9,091 bases of DNA from an uncultured Kiloniellales bacterium (lineage in GTDB: Bacteria > Pseudomonadota > Alphaproteobacteria > Kiloniellales > JAKSDN01). Under the pieces are notes generated by a model. It saw only the letters and a program-made list of their open reading frames with translations, did no database searches and had not been told where the DNA came from. Where the stretch lies: contig CAMYMY010000123.1 in NCBI GenBank assembly GCA_947259625.1, forward strand, positions 1 to 9,091. Direction: 5' to 3'. Below, piece after piece: positions 1-6,626 of this stretch (its first letter is position 1; each line of letters opens with the position of its first letter). The position numbers and the translations under genes are program-made.

Positions 1-1
1 C

Positions 2-406
2 CGCGCGGTCGGCCGGCGGCCGGACAATGCCGGGGCGAGCGACGAGAAATTGCTGGGCCGCCTGAACGGCACGGCCCCGGCCCCCGACCTCGCCGGATCG
101 GTCCGGCAGGTGGCCGGAACGCTGCTTCGCGAGGGCACCCCGCAGATCGAAATGGTCGCCGAGATCGCCGGCATGCCCGTGCGCAGCTTGCAGCGGCGGC
201 TGCGCGCGGAGGGCCACAGCTACTCCGAGCTGGTCGAGCAGGCCCGTTATCTGGCCGCGCGGGAGCTGCTTAAGGAGTCCGAGATCAAGATCACCGAGAT
301 CGCCCTGGACGTGGGCTACTCCGACGCCGCCCACTTCAACCGCGCCTTCCGGCGCTGGGCCGGCATCACGCCCCGGGAGTTCCGACGCCAGCGGCTCTAC
401 GCGTGA
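2..406 (+). CDS. AraC-family transcriptional regulator, C-terminal part (5' end outside window)
   Basis: The reading frame is open from the first bases of the window to the TGA at 404-406, so this is the end of a longer protein; the TTG at 50 is not a convincing start. The visible 134 residues hold the double helix-turn-helix DNA-binding domain of the AraC/XylS family. The first HTH runs around IEMVAEIAGMPVRSLQRRL. The second runs around KITEIALDVGYSDAAHFNRAF and ends in the family signature RRWAGITPREFR. The N-terminal effector-binding domain is missing, so the ligand cannot be guessed. The gene lies 71 bp upstream of the SDR on the same strand and is the only regulator visible, which makes it a plausible controller of this carbohydrate locus. 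That role is inferred from position only. The family call is secure. Confidence 0.9.
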   Translation, partial: RAVGRRPDNAGASDEKLLGRLNGTAPAPDLAGSVRQVAGTLLREGTPQIEMVAEIAGMPVRSLQRRLRAEGHSYSELVEQARYLAARELLKESEIKITEIALDVGYSDAAHFNRAFRRWAGITPREFRRQRLYA

Positions 407-409
407 GCC

Positions 410-430
410 GGACGATCGCGAGATCCGTCC
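410..430 (+). other. small hairpin after the AraC-family gene
   Basis: Four bases after the AraC stop codon, GGACGATC (410-417) pairs with GATC-C-GTCC (422-430). This gives an 8-bp stem with one bulged C at 426, closed by a GCGA loop of the GNRA type. No T-run follows, so it is not a standard Rho-independent terminator. It could mark the 3' end of the AraC message or be incidental in GC-rich DNA. The rest of the 71-bp gap holds only the ribosome binding site of the next gene. Confidence 0.3.
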
Positions 431-477
431 CGAGGTTCCCGCTCTAAAGGCCGCGGCACGGAGGAGGGGTGACAGAG

Positions 478-1266
478 ATGCCGACCACGGATAAGGACTT
501 GGCCGGTCGCGTCTACCTGGTGACAGGCAGCACCCAGGGCATTGGGGCGGCGGTGGCTCTCGCCCTGGCGCAGGCCGGCGTGCGAGGCGTGGTTATCTGC
601 GGCCGTAACCAGGAGGGCGGCGCCCGGGTCAAGGCGGCCATCGAGACTGCCGGAGTGGCGGCGGAATACGTCCCCGCCGATCTCGCGGATGTCGCCGACT
701 GTCGTGCGGTCACCGCGGCCTGCGACGCCCGCTTCGGCCGGCTCGACGGCCTGGTCAACGCCGCGGGCATGACCGACCGCGGCACGCTCGACGACACCAG
801 CGTCGAGCTTTGGGACCGGATGTTCGCGGTCAACACGCGCGCGCCCTTCATCCTCATGCAGGACGCCGTCGCCGTCATGCGCCGCGAGGGCATCGCGGGG
901 AGCATCGTCAACGTCATCACCATGTCGAGCCATGGCGGACAGCCCTTCATCACCGCCTACTGCGCGTCCAAGGGGGCGCTGGCCACCTTGACCAAGAACG
1001 CCGCACATGCCCTGCGCGCCGACCGTATCCGCGTCAACGGCGTCAATATCGGCTGGGCCGATACGCCGGGCGAACACAAGGTGCAGATGGCGGGAGGGGC
1101 ACCCGCCGACTGGCTGGCGGGTGCCGAGGCCGAACAGCCCTTCGGGCGGCTGATCAAGCCCGACGACGTCGCGAAGATCTGCCTGTTTCTGCTCGGCCCG
1201 GACTCGGGTTTGATGACCGGGGCCCTGATCGACTACGACCAGAACATCATGGGCGCCTACGACTAG
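478..1266 (+). CDS. SDR-family NAD(P)-dependent oxidoreductase
   Basis: This is a 262-residue classical short-chain dehydrogenase/reductase, cytosolic, of the usual family length. Cofactor motif TGSTQGIG is at residues 16-23, NAAG at 94-97, the structural Asn at 119, and the catalytic YCASK gives Tyr161 and Lys165. Arg43 just after the second strand (CGRN) hints at NADP(H), but this is weak. The position that normally holds the catalytic Ser, 13 residues before Tyr, is Thr148 (NVIT), with Ser150-Ser151 close by. The C-terminal stretch ending in LIDYDQNIMGAYD resembles SDRs I associate with sugar or polyol catabolism clusters. The ATG at 478 is chosen because GGAGG (463-467) lies 10 nt upstream; the GTG at 469 is only 1 nt from it. 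Its stop overlaps the convergent phosphatase stop. The probable role is oxidation of a sugar, polyol or derived ketone; the substrate is unknown. Confidence 0.9.
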   Translation: MPTTDKDLAGRVYLVTGSTQGIGAAVALALAQAGVRGVVICGRNQEGGARVKAAIETAGVAAEYVPADLADVADCRAVTAACDARFGRLDGLVNAAGMTDRGTLDDTSVELWDRMFAVNTRAPFILMQDAVAVMRREGIAGSIVNVITMSSHGGQPFITAYCASKGALATLTKNAAHALRADRIRVNGVNIGWADTPGEHKVQMAGGAPADWLAGAEAEQPFGRLIKPDDVAKICLFLLGPDSGLMTGALIDYDQNIMGAYD

Positions 1267-2057
1267 GTCAGGCCGCTCAGGCGCTGCATCGCTTCGGCGA
1301 GGCCGGGGGCCGCGGCAGCGACTGCGTTGCCCCGGGTCAATCCGTCGCCGGCCAGGAAGTCGTTGGTCCAGCCGTCGACCTCGCGGATCATGGCCAGCGC
1401 GGCCAGGCAGTCCCAGGAATTGATGTGGGCCTCGTAGTAGCCGATCAGGCGGCCCGCGGCCACGTAGGCGAGCATCAGCGCGCCGGAGCCGTTGCACTGA
1501 TACATGCCGCCCTCGGCCAGCAATTGGGCGATGGCCTGCACGACCGCCGACGCGGGGCGGCGCGGGGAATAACCTACGCCGACGATCCCCTCGGCAAAGC
1601 TGGCCGCCGTGCTCGGCCGCATGGAGATGCCGTTCAAGAGGGCGCCGTGGCCACGGCGGGCAGCGAACAGCTCGCCGGCGTTGGGATCGTAGACGACACC
1701 GATTTCGATCTCGCTGCCGGCAACTAGGGCTATGGAAACGCACCACACCGGGATGCCGTTGACGAAACAGGCGGTGCCGTCGATGGGGTCCACCACCCAT
1801 AAAGGCGTGGCGCCGTCCCAGCTCCTCGGGCCGCCGGTTTCCTCGCCGAGGGCGCTGTCCGCCGGAAACCGGGCGGCAATCCGGTCGAGTATCATCGCCT
1901 CTACCGCACGGTCCGCCTCGCTCACGACGTCCTGGGGGCCCTTGGATTCGACGGTGAGGGAATCGCGGTCGCGGAAATACCCCATGGCCAGGTCTCCGGC
2001 CTCCCGGACGATCGCCTGGGCGGCGGAAAAGCGCTCTGAAATCTGCATTGCGTCCAT
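1263..2057 (-). CDS. inositol monophosphatase family protein (sugar/polyol phosphate phosphatase)
   Basis: This is a 264-residue Mg-dependent phosphatase of the IMPase/HisN/FIG superfamily, close to the usual length of about 260. The metal-binding signature is intact: GEE with Glu72, the DPIDGT motif at 90-95 (Asp90 and Asp93), and the C-terminal NSWDCLAAL motif with Asp216. It would hydrolyse a phosphate monoester in the cytoplasm. Inositol-1-phosphate, histidinol phosphate and other sugar phosphates are all possible within the family, and the motifs do not decide between them. The gene is divergent from the Afu-type ABC importer and convergent with the SDR, which favours a catabolic phosphatase acting on an imported or internally made organophosphate. 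The open frame extends upstream to ATGs at 2132 and 2306, but those add sequence unlike the family and run through the regulatory region. Start at 2057 or 2048 (MQISERF) is likely; neither has a good Shine-Dalgarno sequence. Confidence 0.88.
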   Translation of the reverse strand: MDAMQISERFSAAQAIVREAGDLAMGYFRDRDSLTVESKGPQDVVSEADRAVEAMILDRIAARFPADSALGEETGGPRSWDGATPLWVVDPIDGTACFVNGIPVWCVSIALVAGSEIEIGVVYDPNAGELFAARRGHGALLNGISMRPSTAASFAEGIVGVGYSPRRPASAVVQAIAQLLAEGGMYQCNGSGALMLAYVAAGRLIGYYEAHINSWDCLAALAMIREVDGWTNDFLAGDGLTRGNAVAAAAPGLAEAMQRLSGLT

Positions 2058-2120
2058 GTGTTCGACCAATCCGGGGAAGGTGTCGCCGGCAGCGCCGCCG
2101 CTCCAGTGAGTCCGAATGTT

Positions 2121-2142
2121 CCTTTCAAACATGAATGAAAGG
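2121..2142. promoter_or_regulatory. 22-bp dyad, candidate operator
   Basis: CCTTTCA (2121-2127) and TGAAAGG (2136-2142) form a perfect 7-bp inverted repeat. The 8-bp centre contains a further CATG palindrome (2130-2133), so only two AA pairs break the symmetry over 22 bp. It lies in the divergent region, 163 bp before the transporter start and about 64 bp before the phosphatase start. This form suits a dimeric repressor or activator (for example LacI or GntR type) better than the direct-repeat sites typical of AraC proteins. No such dimeric regulator is visible in the window. Confidence 0.5.
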
Positions 2143-2152
2143 GAAATACCAG

Positions 2153-2189
2153 TTGCGCCGGGCGGGTAATTTTGTTGCAATTTTGCGCC
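2153..2189. repeat. two direct copies of TTGCGCC, 30 bp apart
   Basis: TTGCGCC occurs at 2153-2159 and again at 2183-2189, a repeat distance of 30 bp or nearly three helical turns, with a related GTTGC at 2174. AraC-family proteins often bind direct half-sites on one face of the helix, so these could be half-sites for the regulator encoded at the left edge. Heptamers of this composition can recur by chance. Confidence 0.25.
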
Positions 2190-2290
2190 AACGAACGGCG
2201 CGGGCGTCGCGTGCCGACGGAAAGCCGGATTGGGCGGCCGTTTACGCCGCAAGAAGACCGGCGCCGTCGGCCGGCCCGTGAACAAGGACA

Positions 2291-2296
2291 GGGAGG
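2291..2296 (+). promoter_or_regulatory. ribosome binding site of the Afu-type binding protein
   Basis: GGGAGG lies 8 nt before the ATG at 2305. It fixes that start against the upstream in-frame ATG at 2230, which would add 25 charged residues in front of the signal peptide. Confidence 0.8.
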
Positions 2297-2304
2297 TTTT
2301 GGAC

Positions 2305-3339
2305 ATGAAGTTGCCAAACGGCTACCGGGTGGCGTTCGCCGCCGCGGCCATGATGCTCACCGCCGGCACGGCCGCGCAGGCCGCGGAGAATTTTACCCTT
2401 TATTGCAGTCCGCAGATCGAATGGTGTCAATTGGTCATTGCGGAGTTCCAGAAGGCCACCGGCATCAAGGTGGCGATGACCCGCAAGAGCTCCGGCGAGA
2501 CCTTCGCGCAGATCAACGCCGAGCGAAAGAATCCGAAAGGTGACGTCTGGTGGGGCGGCACCGGCGACCCGCATCTGCAGGCGGCGGAAGAAGGCCTGAC
2601 GGCCGAGTACAAGTCACCCATGCTGGACAAGCTGCACCCCTGGGCGCAGAAGCAGGCCAAGCAGTCGGGCTACAAGACGGTCGGCATCTACATGGGCGCC
2701 CTCGGCTTCGGCTATAACACCGAGCTGCTTGCCAAGAAAGGCCTGCCCGAGCCGAAGTGCTGGAAGGACCTGATCAAGCCCGCCTACAAGGGCGAGGTTC
2801 AGATCGCCAATCCGAACTCCTCCGGCACGGCCTATACGACCCTGGCCACCATCGTGCAGTTGTTCGGCGAGGACGGCGGTTTCGACTACATGAAGCAGCT
2901 GCACAAGAACATCAACCAGTACACCAAGTCCGGCTCGGCCCCGATCAAGGCGGCCGCGCGGGGCGAGACCACCATCGGCATCGTGTTCCTGCACGACGCG
3001 GTGACCCAGCGGGTGAACGGCTTCCCGATCATACCCGTCGCACCCTGCGAGGGGACCGGCTATGAGATCGGCTCGATGAGCATCATCAAGGGTGCGCGCA
3101 ACTTGGAGAACGCCAAGAAGTGGTACGATTGGGCGCTCGGCCCGGACGCTCAGAAGCTCATGCCGAAGGCCAAGGCCTACCAGGTGCCCTCCAACGCGGG
3201 CGTCGCGCCGCCGCCCGAGGCGCCGAAGGTCGAGCAGATCAAGCTGATCGACTACGACTTCGAGAAGTACGGGTCGTCGGCCGAGCGCAAGCGTCTGCTG
3301 GCCAAATGGGACAAGGACGTGAAGCCCTTGCCGAGATAG
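2305..3339 (+). CDS. ABC importer periplasmic binding protein, Fbp/AfuA-like
   Basis: This is a 344-residue extracellular solute-binding protein of the ferric-iron/AfuA cluster (SBP_bac_6-like). A signal peptide has a basic start, hydrophobic residues 9-24 and a likely cut after AQA (residue 26) or the next Ala. The mature fold shows family marks: GDVWWGGTGDPH (79-90), GALGFGYNTELL (131-142), an anion-loop-like NPNSSGTAYTT (169-179), FLHDA (228-232) and IKGARNLENAKKWYDWAL (261-278). His230 and Asp231 are followed by Glu254, 24 residues after the His. As I recall, this is the same pattern as His205, Asp206 and Glu229 of Actinobacillus AfuA, which bind the sugar of hexose phosphates. I do not see the paired tyrosines typical of Fe-binding FbpA. 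Four Cys (34, 41, 152, 248) could form disulfides. It is first in its operon, with the permease 18 bp downstream. A ligand of sugar phosphate or other organophosphate is inference; iron remains possible. Confidence 0.88.
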   Translation: MKLPNGYRVAFAAAAMMLTAGTAAQAAENFTLYCSPQIEWCQLVIAEFQKATGIKVAMTRKSSGETFAQINAERKNPKGDVWWGGTGDPHLQAAEEGLTAEYKSPMLDKLHPWAQKQAKQSGYKTVGIYMGALGFGYNTELLAKKGLPEPKCWKDLIKPAYKGEVQIANPNSSGTAYTTLATIVQLFGEDGGFDYMKQLHKNINQYTKSGSAPIKAAARGETTIGIVFLHDAVTQRVNGFPIIPVAPCEGTGYEIGSMSIIKGARNLENAKKWYDWALGPDAQKLMPKAKAYQVPSNAGVAPPPEAPKVEQIKLIDYDFEKYGSSAERKRLLAKWDKDVKPLPR

Positions 3340-3357
3340 GGGCTCCGGCGTCCGCAC

Positions 3358-5559
3358 ATGCGGAGATCCGTCGTTCTATGGCTTGCCGTGGGTTGGGTCG
3401 GCCTCGCGGTGCTGCCCTGGTACGCCATAGAGGACGGGTTCTGGAACTTTGCCTGGCTCGACAGCTATCCGGTCGATAGCGACGTCGGGCCCGCCTTGCT
3501 CCAGGGCCTCGGCCACGGGCGGTGGTGGCTGCTGCCCGTGTGCCTGGCCCTGGCCGCGCCCCTTGGTATCCTGGGTCGGTGGAAGACCGACCCGTGGTTT
3601 GCCGCCGTGCTGCTCATGGCCGGCGGTTTCGGCTTGGCGTACACGCTGGCCCAGGGCTTCGCCATCGGCATTCGCGGGTGGGAATTCGAAGCCCTCGAGA
3701 CCGCCTTCGGCGAGCTGGGCGACAGGCAGTTCGGCATGGGCTACGGCGCCGTTCTGGTCTGCGGCGCCTTTCTGTTCTTCCTGACCGAGGGCATTGCGGC
3801 CCGCGGCGCGATCAAGGGAGACGTCTTCGTCGTCGGCTCGATCGGGCTGGTGATCGCACTGGTCGCGGCGTTCATCTTTTTTCCGATCACCCGGATCCTG
3901 ATCAGCGCGGTCCAAGACAACGACGAAAACTTCGCTCCGGCGCTTTTCTTCACCAAGCTGTTCTCAGGCGACATCTGGGGTCTCGAATGCCTGACCGCCA
4001 ACCTGACTTGCGGGGTCGCCTGGAACTCGCTGTTCATGGCCATCCTGGTGGGTGCCGGCACGACCGCCATGGGGCTCGCCTTCGCGCTCATCGCCACGCG
4101 GACTGGCTTTCGCGCCAAGAAGTTGCTGCGCGTGCTCACGGTGCTGCCGATCATCACGCCGCCTTTCGTCATCGGGCTGGCGGTGATTCTTCTGTTCGGC
4201 CGCTCGGGCGCGGTGAGCACCTTTCTCGAATGGGCCTTCGCGATCGAGCCCTCGCGCTGGATCTATGGGCTGCCCGGCATTTGGCTCGCCCAAATGCTGG
4301 CCTTCACGCCGATCGCCTTCCTGGTGCTGATCGGCGTGGTCGAGGGCATCAGCCCGGCGATGGAGGAGGCGGCGATCACGCTGCGCGCCGACACTTGGCG
4401 CACCTTCGTCACCGTATCGCTCCCCTTGATGCGGCCGGGACTTGCCAACGCTTTTCTGCTCGGCTTCATCGAGAGCCTGGCCGATTTCGGGAACCCGATG
4501 GTGCTGGGCGGCGACTACGACGTGCTGTCGATCGAGATCTTCTTCGCCATCGTCGGCGCCCAGCACGATCAGTCGCGCGCCGCCGTGCTCGCCATCGTCT
4601 TGCTGGCGTTCACCCTGTCGGCCTTTTATGCCCAGCGCCGTTGGCTCGGCCGGAAGTCCTATGCGACCATCACCGGCAAGGGTGATTCCGGCCTGCATAT
4701 GCACCTTCCGAGGCGGCTCAAGATTCTGTCCTACGGGACGGCCCTGCCCTGGGCGGCGCTGACGGCGGTCATCTATTGCACGATCATGTTCGGCGGCTTC
4801 GTCGAGAGCTGGGGCCGCGACCACGGCTTCACCCTGCGCCACTACCTGGAGGCCTTCTCGGTCACGACCGGCGCTCACGGATTGGTGTGGAGCGGCGCGG
4901 CGTGGAACTCCTTCTGGACCACGCTGGAGATCGCCGCCATCTCTGCGCCGCTGACCGCCGGAATCGGGCTGCTGACCGCCTATATCCTGGTGCGTCAGCG
5001 ATTCGTCGGCAAGGACGCCTTCGAATTCGGCACCATGCTGAGCTTCGCCATCCCGGGCACGGTCATCGGCATCGGCTATATCCTGGCCTTCAACGTCCCG
5101 CCGATCGAGTTGACCGGCACCGGGGTCATCCTGGTGATCTGCTTCATGTTCCGCAACATGCCGGTCGGCGTGCGCGCGGGCATTGCCGCCATGAGCCAGA
5201 TCGATCAGAGCCTGGACGAAGCCTCGCTCACCTTGGGCGCCAGGTCCTTCACCACGCTGCGCAAAATCGTCCTTCCCTTGCTGCGCCCGGCGATCATCGC
5301 GGCGCTGGTGTTCAGCTTCGTGCGCGCCATGACCGCGATCAGCGCCGTGATCTTCCTGGTCAGCGCCAACTACGACATGGCCACCTCGTACATCCTCGGC
5401 CGGGTCGAGAACAGCGACTTCGGGCTCGCCATCGCCTATTCCTCGGTCTTGATCCTGGTCATGCTCTGCGCCATCGTCCTGATCCAGGTCGCGGTCGGAC
5501 AGCGCAGGCTCGGCCGGCGTGGCGCTCAGCAGTTCGGCCTCGAGGGGAGCACGGGATGA
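3358..5559 (+). CDS. ABC importer permease with two fused transmembrane domains, Fbp/AfuB-like
   Basis: This 733-residue inner-membrane protein carries both transmembrane halves of the importer in one chain. An N-terminal extension of about 200 residues has roughly five hydrophobic segments (near 5-24, 56-73, 80-104, 128-148, 156-182). Two BPD_transp_1 domains follow, at about 220-425 and 515-725, each opening with AWNS. Each has an EAA loop that contacts the ATPase: EEAAITLRADTW (336-347), ending in SLPLMRP, and DEASLTLGARSF (620-631), ending in VLPLLRP. The usual Gly is replaced by Arg343 in the first loop and kept in the second. The hallmark DFGNPMVLGG is present. The length exceeds two-domain FbpB/SfuB proteins (roughly 500 residues) and is nearer to AfuB. 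The Shine-Dalgarno sequence is weak (GGGG at 3339-3342, far upstream). The stop overlaps the ATPase start (ATGA), implying translational coupling. Confidence 0.9.
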   Translation: MRRSVVLWLAVGWVGLAVLPWYAIEDGFWNFAWLDSYPVDSDVGPALLQGLGHGRWWLLPVCLALAAPLGILGRWKTDPWFAAVLLMAGGFGLAYTLAQGFAIGIRGWEFEALETAFGELGDRQFGMGYGAVLVCGAFLFFLTEGIAARGAIKGDVFVVGSIGLVIALVAAFIFFPITRILISAVQDNDENFAPALFFTKLFSGDIWGLECLTANLTCGVAWNSLFMAILVGAGTTAMGLAFALIATRTGFRAKKLLRVLTVLPIITPPFVIGLAVILLFGRSGAVSTFLEWAFAIEPSRWIYGLPGIWLAQMLAFTPIAFLVLIGVVEGISPAMEEAAITLRADTWRTFVTVSLPLMRPGLANAFLLGFIESLADFGNPMVLGGDYDVLSIEIFFAIVGAQHDQSRAAVLAIVLLAFTLSAFYAQRRWLGRKSYATITGKGDSGLHMHLPRRLKILSYGTALPWAALTAVIYCTIMFGGFVESWGRDHGFTLRHYLEAFSVTTGAHGLVWSGAAWNSFWTTLEIAAISAPLTAGIGLLTAYILVRQRFVGKDAFEFGTMLSFAIPGTVIGIGYILAFNVPPIELTGTGVILVICFMFRNMPVGVRAGIAAMSQIDQSLDEASLTLGARSFTTLRKIVLPLLRPAIIAALVFSFVRAMTAISAVIFLVSANYDMATSYILGRVENSDFGLAIAYSSVLILVMLCAIVLIQVAVGQRRLGRRGAQQFGLEGSTG

Positions 5560-6626
5560 CAACGAAAAGCACGGCTGCTTCGGTCCGGTTCCAGAGCGTG
5601 GTCAAGGCCTTCGGCGAGGTGGTCGCGGTACGCGACCTCAACTTCACCATAGAGCCGGGCAGCCTGGTGACCTTGCTCGGGCCGTCGGGCTGCGGCAAGA
5701 CCACGACGCTGCGCCTGATCGCCGGGCTGGAAATGTCGACCTCGGGCAAGATCCTCATCGGGGCGCTAGAGGTCACCAAGCTGCCGGCGTCGGAACGCGA
5801 CGTGTGCATGGTGTTCCAGTCCTACGCCCTGTTCCCCCACATGACCGTCCTGGAAAACGTCGCCTACGGCCTTTCGGTCAGCGGCATGCCCAAGGCCGAG
5901 GCCCATGCCAAGGCGGAACAGCAGCTGGCGCTCGTCGGGTTGAAGGGTTTCGGCGCGCGTCTCCCCAGCGAGCTCTCCGGGGGCCAGCAGCAACGCGTGG
6001 CGGTGGCCCGTGCGCTGATCCTGGAGCCTGAGGTGCTGCTGTTCGACGAGCCGCTGTCGAACCTCGACGCCAAGCTGCGGCGGCACGTCCGTCAGGAGAT
6101 CTGCGATCTGCAGCGGAGCCTCGGCCTGACCACCGTCTACGTCACCCACGATCAGGAAGAGGCGCTCGCGGTGTCCGACCGGATCATCGTCATGCGCAAC
6201 GCCGAGATCGCCCAGACCGGCACGCCGCACGAGCTCTACGAGGAGCCGGCCGATCTCTTCGTGGCGGACTTCATCGGCGACGCGAACGTCGTGACCGGCG
6301 AGATCAAGGCGCTGGACGGAGCGCTCGCGGTTGTCGACATCGGGGGCGTCGAGCGACGCTTGCCGCACCGGGGACTGCCGCCCGGCGAGGTCGATGTGGC
6401 GATCCGGCCCGAGGCCATCCACCTGTCCCGGGAGCGGGTCGACGACAGCCTCTCCGGCACCGTGAGCAAGGCGACCTACCTGGGCAGCCATCTGGAATAT
6501 TCGGTCGAAACCCCGCTCGGCGAGCTCTTCGTCATCGACCATCGCGTCGACGGGTTCGCGCCGCCCGGCACGACCGTCTCGGTCGTCATGGCCGACCGGG
6601 GCGTGACCCTGGTGGGGAGTGGATGA
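5556..6626 (+). CDS. ABC importer ATPase, Fbp/Pot type
   Basis: This 356-residue nucleotide-binding subunit would drive the fused permease from the cytoplasmic side. All catalytic motifs are present: Walker A GPSGCGKTT (42-50), Q-loop Gln88 in VFQSYALFPH, signature LSGGQ (140-144), Walker B LLFDEP with Glu165, D-loop SNLD (168-171), and switch His198 in THD. After about residue 240 comes a C-terminal TOBE-like regulatory domain, with DANVVTGEI opening it and IRPEAIHL inside, as in PotA, FbpC and AfuC. The length of about 350 is normal. The start ATG overlaps the permease TGA in ATGA, with GAGGGGAG (5542-5549) just upstream as ribosome binding site. It completes a binding protein, permease and ATPase operon. 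Automatic annotation would likely say Fe3+ or spermidine/putrescine ATPase, which the motifs cannot support specifically. Confidence 0.93.
   Translation: MTTKSTAASVRFQSVVKAFGEVVAVRDLNFTIEPGSLVTLLGPSGCGKTTTLRLIAGLEMSTSGKILIGALEVTKLPASERDVCMVFQSYALFPHMTVLENVAYGLSVSGMPKAEAHAKAEQQLALVGLKGFGARLPSELSGGQQQRVAVARALILEPEVLLFDEPLSNLDAKLRRHVRQEICDLQRSLGLTTVYVTHDQEEALAVSDRIIVMRNAEIAQTGTPHELYEEPADLFVADFIGDANVVTGEIKALDGALAVVDIGGVERRLPHRGLPPGEVDVAIRPEAIHLSRERVDDSLSGTVSKATYLGSHLEYSVETPLGELFVIDHRVDGFAPPGTTVSVVMADRGVTLVGSG

Larger units (their letters stand above)
2058..2304. promoter_or_regulatory. divergent intergenic region between phosphatase and Afu-type importer
   Basis: This is the only place in the window where two genes diverge, so it should hold promoters for the minus-strand phosphatase and the plus-strand transporter operon. 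It contains the locally most AT-rich patch (about 2131-2190), a 22-bp dyad at 2121-2142, and two copies of TTGCGCC at 2153 and 2183. The part from about 2190 to 2290 is GC-rich and shows nothing I can name. I could not find a convincing -35/-10 pair on either strand. Confidence 0.6.

Noticed and set aside
397..1800. Long minus-strand open frame of 467 codons across the SDR and part of the phosphatase
   Set aside because: Its translation is Arg/Gly/His-rich with no recognisable motif, and it runs antisense to the SDR and out of frame with the phosphatase, both of which have complete catalytic motifs. It is a GC-rich shadow frame.
2058..2306. Longer phosphatase start at 2132 or 2306
   Set aside because: The added residues are unlike the family N-terminus, lack a Shine-Dalgarno sequence, and would cover the dyad and the start of the divergent transporter gene.
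4776..5555. Upstream extension of the Fbp-type ATPase frame
   Set aside because: The extra 260 codons overlap the permease in another frame and look like shadow coding. The ATG at 5556 with a good ribosome binding site gives a normal full-length ATPase.
3964..5562. Minus-strand open frame of 532 codons opposite the fused permease
   Set aside because: Charged low-complexity translation (Asp, Arg, His, Gln, Gly) typical of antisense frames to GC-rich membrane genes; no domain or start signal.
2305..6626. Straight call of the first importer as ferric-iron transport (fbpABC)
   Set aside because: Family membership alone would give this name, but the HD...E ligand pattern, the missing Tyr pair and the phosphatase neighbour argue against assuming iron. 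I left the substrate open and gave no gene symbols.
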